The translations under genes were made by a program, and so were the position numbers. 59,874 nt of DNA, from assembly GCA_017532155.1 (NCBI GenBank), contig JAFXJP010000059.1, positions 1 through 59,874 on the forward strand. The letters are read 5' to 3'. The notes beneath the pieces are model-generated. The model ran no database searches. It worked only from the letters and a program-made list of their open reading frames with translations, and had not been told where the DNA came from. Shown here piece by piece: positions 25,240 to 33,954 of this stretch. Source of the DNA: Clostridia bacterium. Lineage in GTDB: Bacteria > Bacillota > Clostridia > Christensenellales > Aristaeellaceae. Positions within the stretch are counted from its first letter, which is position 1; each line of letters begins with the position of its first letter.

Positions 25240-25732
25240 AAATGGGTGCGTTTTTCGCCGTCTTGCTGAAATGGAAGCGCCGCAGATGTTTGATTTGATT
25301 GTTCAGCGCATTCGCTGGATGGATGAAAAGGGGATCAGGCAATGGAATGTGACGGGGTATGATACGGCCTATCCGCTTGAAAGCAAAAAAGAAGCCTGCC
25401 GAAAGGGACAGGCCTTTGGACTGGTGGATGCAGAGGGACGCATTCTCTGCGCGGCGATCTTGCTGGAGGAGGATGAATACTGGCCCCGGGATGGCGTGAA
25501 TGCGCTGTATGTGCATTCCCTGGCGTCCAGGAGCGATTGTCCCGGCGCCGGTGCAGCCTTCTTGCGCGCGGCGGAGAATTATGCACGGGAGATGGGAAAA
25601 GAATATCTGCGCCTTGATTCTCAGACGAATAACGAAAAACTCTCGCGCTATTATATAGAGCAGGGCTTCAGAGAGGCTGGCGCATGCGTGGACGGCCCGT
25701 ACAGCGGCACGCTTCGGCAGAAAAAACTGTAA
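25232..25732 (+). CDS. GNAT family N-acetyltransferase
   Basis: 166 residues from ATG 25232, which overlaps the end of the MFS gene. The fold runs from the N-terminal strand (CVFRRLAEMEAPQMFDLIV) through ALYVHSLASRSDCPGAGAAFL (acetyl-CoA loop, degenerate: GAGAAF in place of Q/RxxGxG/A) to YYIEQGFREAG (the usual YxxxGF). The acyl acceptor is unknown. Coupling to the MFS transporter may mean the pair exports and modifies one compound, for example an antibiotic; this is inference. Confidence 0.85.
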   Translation: MNKNGCVFRRLAEMEAPQMFDLIVQRIRWMDEKGIRQWNVTGYDTAYPLESKKEACRKGQAFGLVDAEGRILCAAILLEEDEYWPRDGVNALYVHSLASRSDCPGAGAAFLRAAENYAREMGKEYLRLDSQTNNEKLSRYYIEQGFREAGACVDGPYSGTLRQKKL

Positions 25733-25734
25733 CA

Positions 25735-25762
25735 AAAAAGGCAAGGTGACTTGCCTTTTTTG
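25735..25762. terminator. Bidirectional terminator between convergent genes
   Basis: AAAAAAGGCAAG / CTTGCCTTTTTT perfect 12-bp stem with loop GTGA, serving GNAT (+) and the Gx transporter gene (-). Confidence 0.93.
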
Positions 25763-25770
25763 TATATTGC

Positions 25771-26280
25771 TTATTTGCGCAGTTTTTTGATGTGCTTGAT
25801 GGTAGCGTTGGCAGCCACGCCTGTAACAGCGCCGGTGGCCAGACCTACGAACATCAGAATAGCCATATAATACATGAGCTTAGGCGTTTGCAGAACCAGC
25901 ATGGCCATCAGCACCTGACCGACATTGTGCATCACAGCGCCGAACATGCTGATGATCACCAGATGGAAATGGAACTTTTTGAGCAGCATCATCGTCAGCA
26001 TGCTCATCACGCCGCCGGCCATGGCATACATCATGGCGGAGACGCCGCCAAACATAAGACCGGAGAGCACGACCTTGACGATCATCAGCACAAAGGCGGT
26101 TGGCGCATCGAGCATATACAGGGCGAAGATCAGCACGCCGTTGGACAGGCCCAGCTTGATACCAGGCACGCCTGCGGCCACGGGAATCAGGCTTTCGATA
26201 AAGCCCAGCACCAGCATCATGGCGGTGAGCAGACCGCACAGGGCGGTACGCTGGACGTTGAAACGATTATTTCTGCGCAT
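25771..26280 (-). CDS. Gx transporter family protein (Hpre_diP_synt_I type)
   Basis: 169 residues, with five or six hydrophobic helices. After a short basic start (MRRNNRFNVQRTALCGLL) the conserved segment IESLIPVAAGVPGIKLGLSN identifies the family formerly labelled heptaprenyl diphosphate synthase component I, now regarded as an ECF-type/Gx membrane transporter. It often sits beside FMN-binding or Rnf genes; here it stands alone. It has a GGAGGT site, its own near-consensus promoter (26312-26340) and a terminator. Substrate is unknown. Confidence 0.87.
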   Translation of the reverse strand: MRRNNRFNVQRTALCGLLTAMMLVLGFIESLIPVAAGVPGIKLGLSNGVLIFALYMLDAPTAFVLMIVKVVLSGLMFGGVSAMMYAMAGGVMSMLTMMLLKKFHFHLVIISMFGAVMHNVGQVLMAMLVLQTPKLMYYMAILMFVGLATGAVTGVAANATIKHIKKLRK

Positions 26281-26311
26281 GGAAACCTCCGTGAAAAATC
26301 ATGCAGTATTT

Positions 26312-26340
26312 ATTATAACGGATTTTCTGCTGCCTGACAA
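26312..26340 (-). promoter_or_regulatory. Sigma-A promoter of the Gx transporter gene
   Basis: On the minus strand TTGTCA (26340-26335), 17-base spacer, TATAAT (26317-26312). Confidence 0.82.
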
Positions 26341-26396
26341 GGGAAATAATTCCATGACAATTCAGACACGAAAATGTATGATTCATCCGATTAGGG

Positions 26397-26425
26397 TTGT
26401 TTGTCGGTGATATGCATGCTACAAT
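26397..26425 (+). promoter_or_regulatory. Sigma-A promoter of the ABC exporter operon
   Basis: TTGTTT (26397-26402), 17-base spacer, TACAAT (26420-26425), then AAGGAGGAG ribosome site and ATG 26451. Confidence 0.65.
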
Positions 26426-26450
26426 GCTATCATAAGGAGGAGAGGAAACT

Positions 26451-27164
26451 ATGCTGAAAATAGAGCATCTGACCAAAAACTACGGAACGAAAAAAGCGGT
26501 GGACGATCTGTCGCTGCGCATTCAGCCGGGTGAAATATTTGGCTTTATTGGTCATAACGGCGCGGGAAAAACCACCACGCTCAAGGCCTGCTGCGGCATA
26601 CTGCAGTTTGACGAAGGCGAAATACTGGTGGACGGCGTGAGCATCAAAAAAGATCCCATCGCCTGCAAGGGAAAGATTGCTTATATTCCGGACAATCCCG
26701 ATCTGTACGAATTCCTGACGGGCGTTCAGTATTTGAATTTTGTTGCCGACGTATACGGCGTATCGGCATCTGACCGTGAGGCGCGCATTGATCGCTATGC
26801 CAGGGCGCTGGGGTTGTATGATGATCTGGCGACCAAAATTCAGGCGTATTCGCACGGCATGAAGCAAAAGCTGGCGGTGATCGCAGCGCTCATTCATGCG
26901 CCCAAGCTGTTGATCATGGATGAGCCCTTCGTGGGCCTTGATCCCAAGGCTTCGCATACGCTCAAGGAGATTATGCGTGAAATGTGCGATCAGGGCGGGG
27001 CGATTTTCTTTTCTACGCATGTGCTGGAGGTTGCCGAAAAGCTGTGCGACAAGATTGCCATCATTCGGGACGGCAAACTGGTGATTGCAGGCGACACCGA
27101 AACAGTGCGCGGCGATACCTCGCTTGAAAACGTGTTCCTGGAGCTGGTGGAGGATGACAAATGA
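26451..27164 (+). CDS. ABC transporter ATP-binding protein
   Basis: 237 residues. Walker A GHNGAGKTT (about residues 35-43), signature YSHGMKQK (an SxGxKQ variant common in ABC-2 exporters), Walker B LLIMDEPFVGLDP, and the switch His in FFSTHVLEV. The closing part is short, as in export ATPases of the CcmA/NatA type. Translationally coupled (ATGA) to the permease that follows, with which it should form the exporter. Substrate not known. Confidence 0.94.
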   Translation: MLKIEHLTKNYGTKKAVDDLSLRIQPGEIFGFIGHNGAGKTTTLKACCGILQFDEGEILVDGVSIKKDPIACKGKIAYIPDNPDLYEFLTGVQYLNFVADVYGVSASDREARIDRYARALGLYDDLATKIQAYSHGMKQKLAVIAALIHAPKLLIMDEPFVGLDPKASHTLKEIMREMCDQGGAIFFSTHVLEVAEKLCDKIAIIRDGKLVIAGDTETVRGDTSLENVFLELVEDDK

Positions 27165-28777
27165 TTAAGACGCTGATCGGGCTGCGCATGCGGGAATTGC
27201 TCCATTCGCTGATGCGCCGTACGCGCGGCGGCGGCAAGGGGCGCGGGATGAAAATCCTGATGGGCTTTTTGCTGGTATACTGCGTGGTGGTGTTTGGCTT
27301 TCTCTTTGGCGGCATGTTCTTTTTGCTGTGCGAACCCTTTGCGCAGATGGGGCTTTCCTGGCTGTACTTTGCCTTTGCGGGCGCGATGAGCGCCATGCTG
27401 TGCTTTTTCGGATCCATCTTTTACACGCAGTCGGTGATCTTTGAAGCCAAGGATAACGAGCTGCTGCTGAGCATGCCCATCAAGCCTGCGGCGATATTAT
27501 TCAGCCGCGTGGGGACGATTTTTCTGCTCAATCTGGGGTATTCGCTGATCATTGCTATTCCCTGTATGGTTGTATGGGTGTGGCAGATGGGCTTTGATGC
27601 GCTGCTGCTTTTGCGCATGATTGTGTTTATGCTGCTGATGCCGCTGCTGCCTACCTGCCTTTCCTGCCTGGCGGGCTGGGGAATTGCGCTGATATCCAGC
27701 CGCATGCGCAGCAAGAATATCATTTCGCTGGTGCTTTCCGCCGTGCTGCTGGCAGCGTATTTCTATGTATGCTTTAATACGCAGGCACTGCTGACCAAGC
27801 TGATGGAAAACGGCGAAGCGCTGGCTGCGGCAATTCGGAAGGTGCTGCCGCCCTTCTATGCGCTGGGCGTGGCGACGGCAGAGGGGAATATTCTGCAGTC
27901 GCTTTTGTGGATTCTCTGGTGCGTTGTGCCGATGGCGGCGGTGTATGCGCTTTTGTCCAAATCCTTTGTGCGGATCGCGACGATGAAGCGCGGCGCTAAA
28001 AAGATGAAGTACAAAGCGCAGCGCATGGTTGCTTCCTCTGCGCGCAGCGCGCTGGTGCGCAAGGAGCTCAGAAGAGTAACGAGCAATGCCATGTACATCA
28101 TGAACGGCGCGATTGGCGCGATCATGGCCGTCATTCTGGCGGTTGTAATGCTCTTTAAGCGCGATTTGATCGATACCCTGCTTGCGCAGTTTGTCATGAC
28201 GGGCCTGAATCTGGATGGCTGGATCGGCGGCATTGCCTGCGCGATGCTGTGCATGCTGATGAGCATGAATGTGCTTTCTGCGCCGTCGCTGTCGGTGGAG
28301 GGAAAGAACCTGTGGCTGATGCAGTCGCTGCCGCTGCCGGCGGGAGAAATTTTGCTGGCCAAGGTGATGATGCATATGATCATTTGCGTGCCGTGCGGAT
28401 TGGTGGCAGGCGCGGTGATGGGCATTGCGCTGCGCGCGGATGCAATCACATGGCTGGCGCTGATGGTGCTGCCCGCGCTTCTGACGTGCTTTATGGCGTT
28501 TATCGGCGTTGTGATCAATCTGCATTTGCCGCGGTTTGATTACGCCAATGATCTGATTGCTGTGAAGCAGAGCGCAGCAACGGGAATTACGATGTTTGTC
28601 GGCATGGGTATTGTGGCGCTGCCGGTGATTGTCTATGCGGTGATCTTCAAGGGGAAGATTCCGCTTGGCGGCGTGTATCTTTGCTATGGAATTTTGCTTG
28701 CCTTGGGATGTCTGATGATGTATTATTATCTTAGCCGCAGTGCGCAGAAACGCTTTGACGCGCTGGGACAGGGATAA
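27161..28777 (+). CDS. ABC-2 type transporter permease
   Basis: 538 residues with about twelve hydrophobic helices in two sets separated by a basic cytoplasmic segment (MKRGAKKMKYKAQRMVASSA, about residues 280-300). It is the membrane partner of the preceding ATPase. The size and pattern match the large putative ABC exporter permeases of Clostridia rather than the small ABC-2 domain. Nothing nearby indicates the substrate. The next gene starts 18 bases later with its own GGGAGG site. Confidence 0.85.
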   Translation: MIKTLIGLRMRELLHSLMRRTRGGGKGRGMKILMGFLLVYCVVVFGFLFGGMFFLLCEPFAQMGLSWLYFAFAGAMSAMLCFFGSIFYTQSVIFEAKDNELLLSMPIKPAAILFSRVGTIFLLNLGYSLIIAIPCMVVWVWQMGFDALLLLRMIVFMLLMPLLPTCLSCLAGWGIALISSRMRSKNIISLVLSAVLLAAYFYVCFNTQALLTKLMENGEALAAAIRKVLPPFYALGVATAEGNILQSLLWILWCVVPMAAVYALLSKSFVRIATMKRGAKKMKYKAQRMVASSARSALVRKELRRVTSNAMYIMNGAIGAIMAVILAVVMLFKRDLIDTLLAQFVMTGLNLDGWIGGIACAMLCMLMSMNVLSAPSLSVEGKNLWLMQSLPLPAGEILLAKVMMHMIICVPCGLVAGAVMGIALRADAITWLALMVLPALLTCFMAFIGVVINLHLPRFDYANDLIAVKQSAATGITMFVGMGIVALPVIVYAVIFKGKIPLGGVYLCYGILLALGCLMMYYYLSRSAQKRFDALGQG

Positions 28778-28795
28778 TCCCGCAGGGAGGCCTAC

Positions 28796-30718
28796 ATGGC
28801 AAAACAGGTAATGCAATTATCGGCAGAGGCGCTTTCGCGGCGCATGCTGCCTGTGACAAAAGAAGAATGCATCCGGCGCGGTTGGGCCGCGCCGGACTTT
28901 GTGTACGTTGTGGGCGAGGCGTATGTCGACCATCCGTCGTTCGGGCATGCGATTATTTCGCGCGTGCTGGAAAAGGCGGGCTACAAGGTGGCGATGCTGT
29001 GCCTGCCGGACTGGCATACATGCGAGGATTTTAAGCGCTTTGGGCAGCCGAAGATCGGCTTTCTGGTGACGGCGGGCGTGATTGACAGCATGGTCAATCA
29101 CTATACTGCCGCGCGCCGCCGCCGCAATCAGGACGCCTATGCGCCGGGCGGCAAGGGCGGCATGCGCCCCGACCGCGCGCTGACGGTGTATTGCAATCGC
29201 ATCCATGAGGCGTATCCCAAAGTGCCCATTCTGATCGGCGGCGTGGAGGCATCGCTCCGCCGTTTTTCACATTACGATTACTGGGATGACAAGGTGCGCC
29301 GCAGCGTGCTGGTGGATACGTCGGCCACGCTTTTGATGTACGGCATGGGGGAAAAGAGCATCCTCGAGTGTGTGCAGTGGCTTGAGGACGGTATGCCGCA
29401 GGAGCGCCTTGCCGACATGCGCGGCGTGTGCTATCTTGCCAAAACGCCGCCCAAGGGCATTGAAATGCTGCCCTCGCACGCTGATATCGCAGCGGATAAA
29501 AAGATGTACGCCAGGGCATTCCTGCAGGAATACAACCAGCAGGATCCTGTGCGCGGGCGTGCGCTGTGCCAGATGCAGGATGCAAACCGCTATCTCGTGC
29601 AAAATCCGCCCGTCATGCCCATGACAGCGGAGGAACTGGACGAAGTGTATGCGTTGCCGTACACCCGTCAGTATCATCCCTCCTATGAGGCGGAAGGCGG
29701 CGTGCCGGCGCTGAGCGAGGTGAAATTCTCCATCAGTGCGGTGCGCGGGTGCTTTGGCGCGTGCAATTTCTGCGCGCTGACCTTCCATCAGGGCCGCATT
29801 GTGCAGTCAAGAAGCGAGCAATCGCTTTTGCATGAGGCGGAAGAGCTGACAAAATATCCGGATTTTAAGGGGTATATTCATGACGTGGGCGGCCCGACGG
29901 CCAATTTCCGCGCCCCAGCCTGCAAAAAGCAGATGCAGAAGGGCTGCTGCGAAAAGCGGCAGTGCCTTTTCCCGACGCCCTGTCCCAATATGGAGGTCAG
30001 CCATAAGGAATTTTTGCAGACGCTGCGCAAAATGCGCCGCATTCCCGGCATTAAGAAGGTGTTTATCCGCTCGGGCCTGCGCTTTGACTATATCATGGCG
30101 GATAAGAATGCGGACGAGGTGCTGCAGGAATTGTGCCGTCATCATATCAGCGGGCAGCTGAAGGTGGCGCCGGAGCATATCTCCGATGACGTGCTCAAGG
30201 TAATGGGCAAGCCCTGCCATCAGGTGTATGAGGGCTTTGGTGAAAAGTATCGCCGCATGAACGAGAAACTGGGCATGAAGCAGTATCTGGTGCCGTATCT
30301 GATGAGCAGTCATCCCGGCAGTACGATGGAAGATGCGGTGAAGCTGGCGCTGTATCTGAAAGAGCATCACGTGCAGCCTGAGCAGGTGCAGGATTTTTAT
30401 CCCACGCCCGGCACGCTGAGCACCTGCATGTACTATACCGGCATTGATCCGCGCACGATGAAGGAAGTGTATGTGCCGCGCACACAGAAGGAAAAAGACA
30501 TGCAGCGCGCGCTGCTGCAGTGGAAAAAGCCCGAAAACCACGCGCTCATCCGTCAGGCGCTGCGCCAGTGCGGGAGAGAGGATTTGATCGGCTTTTCGCC
30601 CAAATGCCTGGTGCCGCCGGCCAGAGAGCGCGAAATGCATCGCACGGCTGCGCGCGCCGGGGCTGACAGGCGCTCCCGCGATCGCAAACCGGTTGATCGA
30701 AAAATGAGAAAATTCTAA
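28796..30718 (+). CDS. YgiQ family radical SAM protein
   Basis: 640 residues. The N-terminal B12-binding-like/UPF0313 domain (FVYVVGEAYVDHPSFGHAII) is followed by the radical SAM core with the cluster motif GCFGACNFC (CxxxCxxC) near residue 320 and, later, a Cys-rich stretch (CKKQMQKGCCEKRQCLFP) characteristic of YgiQ that may hold a second cluster. The last 40 residues are basic and probably disordered. The family is conserved in anaerobes, but its reaction is not established. It may be co-transcribed with the ABC genes. No terminator is visible after it. Confidence 0.93.
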   Translation: MAKQVMQLSAEALSRRMLPVTKEECIRRGWAAPDFVYVVGEAYVDHPSFGHAIISRVLEKAGYKVAMLCLPDWHTCEDFKRFGQPKIGFLVTAGVIDSMVNHYTAARRRRNQDAYAPGGKGGMRPDRALTVYCNRIHEAYPKVPILIGGVEASLRRFSHYDYWDDKVRRSVLVDTSATLLMYGMGEKSILECVQWLEDGMPQERLADMRGVCYLAKTPPKGIEMLPSHADIAADKKMYARAFLQEYNQQDPVRGRALCQMQDANRYLVQNPPVMPMTAEELDEVYALPYTRQYHPSYEAEGGVPALSEVKFSISAVRGCFGACNFCALTFHQGRIVQSRSEQSLLHEAEELTKYPDFKGYIHDVGGPTANFRAPACKKQMQKGCCEKRQCLFPTPCPNMEVSHKEFLQTLRKMRRIPGIKKVFIRSGLRFDYIMADKNADEVLQELCRHHISGQLKVAPEHISDDVLKVMGKPCHQVYEGFGEKYRRMNEKLGMKQYLVPYLMSSHPGSTMEDAVKLALYLKEHHVQPEQVQDFYPTPGTLSTCMYYTGIDPRTMKEVYVPRTQKEKDMQRALLQWKKPENHALIRQALRQCGREDLIGFSPKCLVPPAREREMHRTAARAGADRRSRDRKPVDRKMRKF

Positions 30719-30741
30719 TATTACGCGAAACAAAATACCTC

Positions 30742-30770
30742 TTGACGCAGCATACTATGCGTGATATAGT
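30742..30770 (+). promoter_or_regulatory. Sigma-A promoter of the padR operon
   Basis: TTGACG (30742-30747), 17-base spacer, TATAGT (30765-30770). The promoter is wrapped in the dyad at 30744-30780. Confidence 0.82.
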
Positions 30771-30780
30771 ATTATGCGTC
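30744..30780 (+). promoter_or_regulatory. Long dyad over the padR promoter (probable PadR operator)
   Basis: Two 15-base arms (GACGCAGCATACTAT and, inverted, GACGCATAATACTAT) match at 13 of 15 positions around a 7-base centre. The inner ATACTAT/ATAGTAT halves resemble the ATAC/GTAT half-sites of PadR proteins. Covering -35 to just past -10, it would allow autorepression. Confidence 0.65.
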
Positions 30781-30843
30781 AGGAGGGTTTTTTATATAAG
30801 GGAAATCTTCCGGATAATCTGTCTGAACAGGAGGGATTGCACG

Positions 30844-31155
30844 ATGGATGCGCAGATGAAACGCGGATTGATTGAAGGGTGCATTCTCAAATTGCTATTG
30901 CGCGGGGATTCGTACGGCTATCAGCTGGTGCGGGATGCTCAGGAGGTGCTGACGCTCTCCGAGTCTACGTTGTATCCCGTTTTGCGCCGACTGGAAAATC
31001 AGCAGGCGCTGTCGGTTTATACGATGGAGCATAACGGCAGGCTTCGCAAATACTACGCCATTACGGATGTCGGCCGCCAAAGGATAAAAGAATTTCTCAC
31101 AGAATGGGAAGCGGTCATGAAAGTCTATGATTTTATCAGGAGGGATGAAGAATGA
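30844..31155 (+). CDS. PadR family transcriptional regulator
   Basis: 103 residues from ATG 30844; AGGAGG (30829-30834) is correctly spaced and the upstream in-frame region contains the promoter, so earlier starts are excluded. The winged-helix domain fills the protein (GLIEGCILKLLLRGDSYGYQLV, then SESTLYPVLRRLENQQAL and a wing ending RLRKYYAITDVG). Short PadR proteins of this kind typically control the DUF1700/DUF4097 gene that follows, here coupled by an ATGA overlap. The dyad over its own promoter fits autoregulation. Confidence 0.94.
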   Translation: MDAQMKRGLIEGCILKLLLRGDSYGYQLVRDAQEVLTLSESTLYPVLRRLENQQALSVYTMEHNGRLRKYYAITDVGRQRIKEFLTEWEAVMKVYDFIRRDEE

Positions 31156-32225
31156 CGCGCGAAGTATTTTTGAAGGATCTGAATTGCGCGCTTTCCGGCC
31201 TTGAAGCGGAGGAAGTGGACAGCATTCTGGCCTATTACAGCGAAATGATTGACGACCGTATGGAGGCCGGCATGACGGAAGAGGACGCCGTCAATGCCAT
31301 GGAGCCGGTGGATACGATTGCCTCCCGTGTGCTCAGCGAAGCGGAAGGGGAGAAGGATGCGCCTGCTGCGGAGCAGAAAAACGAGCCCAACGAAGCGGAA
31401 AAGGAAATTCGCCGTCCGGCATCGGAAGTAAAGGAACTGGTTATCAGTGCTGAGAATCAGCGCGTGCATTTAACCTCCGGCGACACCGAAGAAATTGTGC
31501 TGCGCTATCGCATTGAGGACGGCGATATTTATCAGCTGCATGAGGAAAACGGCGTTCTGACGCTGGAGCATAAGCATCGTCCGGTGAGCAGCTACAAGCT
31601 GGATCCCAAAAAGCTGACGGCAGACAATTTCTTTGATGAGATCGGAAAGTTTATTGGCTCGATCAATCTGGGCAATCTGATTCAGCTGGGCGGTATTACC
31701 GGGGAGACGCGCTGCATTGAAGTGATGCTGCCGCGCATTTTCAAAGGCAAGGTCACGGTTAAGACAAGCAATGCGCGCATCATGGCAGAGGAAGTAACGT
31801 GCCTTGATGAAATGAAGCTGCACACCAGCAACGCCCGTGCGATGCTGTCTCATATCGTGGCGCATCAGCTGAATATCGTAAGCAGCAACGCCCGCATTGT
31901 GCTGGAGGACGTTTATGCGCGCCAGCAGCTGGATGCCGTAACAAGCAACGGACGCATTGTGGCAACCAAGGTGGTAAGCGATAACGGCATGCATCTGCGC
32001 ACCAGCAACGGCTCTGTGCGCGTGGAAGAAGTGGACGCCAAAGCGCTGGCGATCAAGACGAGCAACGGAAGCATCAGCGGAACCGTCAAGGGACGCAGTG
32101 AAGATTATGCGATTCGAAGCGGCACCAGCAACGGTAAGAATAATCTGGTAGACTGCGCAGAAGGCGAAAAGCAGCTGGTGGTCAAAACCAGCAACGCCAA
32201 CATTGCGCTGGAGTTCATGGGCTGA
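31152..32225 (+). CDS. DUF1700 and DUF4097 domain protein
   Basis: 357 residues. Residues 1-60 are a DUF1700-type helical domain (TREVFLKDLNCALSGLEAEEVDSIL), followed by an acidic linker (to about 95) and a DUF4097 beta region. In the C-terminal half eight short repeats carry a (T/S)SN(A/G) turn roughly every 17-22 residues (TSNARIM, TSNARAM, SSNARIV, TSNGRIV, TSNGSVR, TSNGSIS, TSNGKNN, TSNANIA), indicating a beta-helix. There is no transmembrane segment, unlike many relatives. Such proteins accompany PadR regulators in envelope-stress-like operons, but their function is unknown. The 3' end overlaps the convergent second feoB by 11 bases. Confidence 0.87.
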   Translation: MTREVFLKDLNCALSGLEAEEVDSILAYYSEMIDDRMEAGMTEEDAVNAMEPVDTIASRVLSEAEGEKDAPAAEQKNEPNEAEKEIRRPASEVKELVISAENQRVHLTSGDTEEIVLRYRIEDGDIYQLHEENGVLTLEHKHRPVSSYKLDPKKLTADNFFDEIGKFIGSINLGNLIQLGGITGETRCIEVMLPRIFKGKVTVKTSNARIMAEEVTCLDEMKLHTSNARAMLSHIVAHQLNIVSSNARIVLEDVYARQQLDAVTSNGRIVATKVVSDNGMHLRTSNGSVRVEEVDAKALAIKTSNGSISGTVKGRSEDYAIRSGTSNGKNNLVDCAEGEKQLVVKTSNANIALEFMG

Positions 32226-33954
32226 ATAGACAATAAATGATACAGGCCGCAAGCCATGCGAAGGCTGTCTGCAACAGGACGGCGCAGAGCATGCGCTTGC
32301 GGCTTTTCAGTATCTGCGTCAGCGCGGCGCAGGCGGAGGCGCAGGGCGCATACAGCAGACTGAAGGTGAGAAAGGAGAGGGCGCAAGCCCGCGTAGGAAA
32401 GAGTGCGCCGGAAGGTGCAAGCGCCAGCACGGACAGGATATTTTCCTTGGCAAGCAGGCCGCACAGCAGCGCGGCGGCGCATTCAGGCGAAGACAGGCCA
32501 AGCGGCTGGAGCCAGGGGAGGACGCGCTTGCTCAAAGAAAAGAGCAGGCTGTTTTCTGCAGATGCGGTATACTGCAGCGCGGGGGTAAAGGATTTCAAAA
32601 GCCAGACGATTACAGAGGTAAAAAAGATGAGCGTAAAGGCGCGGACGATGAAATCACGCGTTTTGCTGTGCATGGCCCGCAGTGCGCCGCGCAGCGTAGG
32701 CAAGCGCAGGGGCGGAAAATCCATGATCAGCGGCGGCGCTTTTTGCTCTGGCAGGCATAATGAAACAAGGAGCAGCAGCATAAGGCAGCTGCCATAGCAA
32801 AGGAGAACAAGCCAGAAGGGCTGCCCATCAAAGCAATAGGCGGATAGATAGAGGATAACAGGCAGCTTGGCGCTGCAGGGCAGCAAGGGAATCAGCACGG
32901 CGGCGCGGCGTCGTTCACGGCTGGAGGCAAGCGCTTGCGTGGATAAAATAGCCGGCACGCTGCAGCCAAGGCCGGTGATCAATGAAAAAAAGCTGCGTCC
33001 GGATAAATGAAAACGCATGAGCGGCGCATCCAGCAAAAAGGCGGCGCGGGAGAGATAGCCGCTGTCTTCCAACAGCGCGGTGCAGAAAAAGAAGATCAGC
33101 AGCACCGGCAAAAAGGTCAATACGCTGGTCAGGCTTCGCATCAGGCCATCGGTAAGCAATGCATGCAATAGCCTGGGCGTGTTTGCGTTTGTCATTACTT
33201 GAGAAATGGCTGAAAGGGTGCTGTCGAAAAAGCGGCTAAGCAGTTGCGAAAGTCCGCGTCCCGGCGCGCCAAATGCGAAGAAGAAGAGGCAAATCAACAC
33301 AAAAATCAATATAGGATAAGAAAACAGCGGATGCAGCAGGACTTTGTCCGGGCGTGAAAGCGCGCTGCGCTCTGGCAGAAGAAAGCAGCTGTCTAAAAGA
33401 CGATCGACGGTTTTCCAGCGGGCGGCGGGAGGAGTGATTGCTGGCTGCAGGGGCGGCGCTTTTGTTTGCAGCGCTGTATGCACAAGCGCGGCAATTCCGG
33501 TGCTTTCCCGTGCGCTGATCAGCAAACAGGGCAGCTGCATGAGGCTGGACAAACGTTCTAACCGTATACGTCCGCCCAGCGCATGCATACGGTCGCTCAT
33601 ATTGAAGGCGATGACCAATGGCAGGCGCAGCGCGCGCAGCTGCAGCGCAAGAGATAGCCCCTGCGCGGGGTCGCAGCTGTCAATGAGAAGGATGACGGCG
33701 TCTGGCGGATTGTGGCGCAGAAATTGAATCGGCACCGCTTCGTCGGGCGAAAGAGGCGCGAGAGACAGCGTGCCCGGCAAATCAACGATGCGCACGGGCG
33801 TGCTGGGATCCAGCAAAAAAGCAGGGGAGAGCATGCCTGATGCTAATTGCACGGTGACGCCGGGCCAGTTGCCGGTGCGCTGTGCTTCGCCGGTGAGAAG
33901 ATTGAAAAGCGTTGTTTTGCCGCAGTTGGGACATCCGCACAGCGCCAGCGTCAT
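32215..33954 (-). CDS. feoB: Ferrous iron transporter FeoB (second copy)
   Basis: 579 residues, about 90 shorter than the first copy, mainly in the linker and C-terminus. G1 is GCPNCGKTT, G3 DLPGTLSL, and the G4 position reads NMSD. The membrane domain has LEDSGYLSRAAFLLD and LIPLLPCSAKLPVI, the two Gate segments. The shorter, divergent form suggests a different regulation or metal preference (Fe2+ or Mn2+), but that is inference. Coupled to feoA upstream by an ATGA overlap. No GTTAGA-type operator is found here, unlike the first feo locus. Confidence 0.92.
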   Translation of the reverse strand: MTLALCGCPNCGKTTLFNLLTGEAQRTGNWPGVTVQLASGMLSPAFLLDPSTPVRIVDLPGTLSLAPLSPDEAVPIQFLRHNPPDAVILLIDSCDPAQGLSLALQLRALRLPLVIAFNMSDRMHALGGRIRLERLSSLMQLPCLLISARESTGIAALVHTALQTKAPPLQPAITPPAARWKTVDRLLDSCFLLPERSALSRPDKVLLHPLFSYPILIFVLICLFFFAFGAPGRGLSQLLSRFFDSTLSAISQVMTNANTPRLLHALLTDGLMRSLTSVLTFLPVLLIFFFCTALLEDSGYLSRAAFLLDAPLMRFHLSGRSFFSLITGLGCSVPAILSTQALASSRERRRAAVLIPLLPCSAKLPVILYLSAYCFDGQPFWLVLLCYGSCLMLLLLVSLCLPEQKAPPLIMDFPPLRLPTLRGALRAMHSKTRDFIVRAFTLIFFTSVIVWLLKSFTPALQYTASAENSLLFSLSKRVLPWLQPLGLSSPECAAALLCGLLAKENILSVLALAPSGALFPTRACALSFLTFSLLYAPCASACAALTQILKSRKRMLCAVLLQTAFAWLAACIIYCLFSP

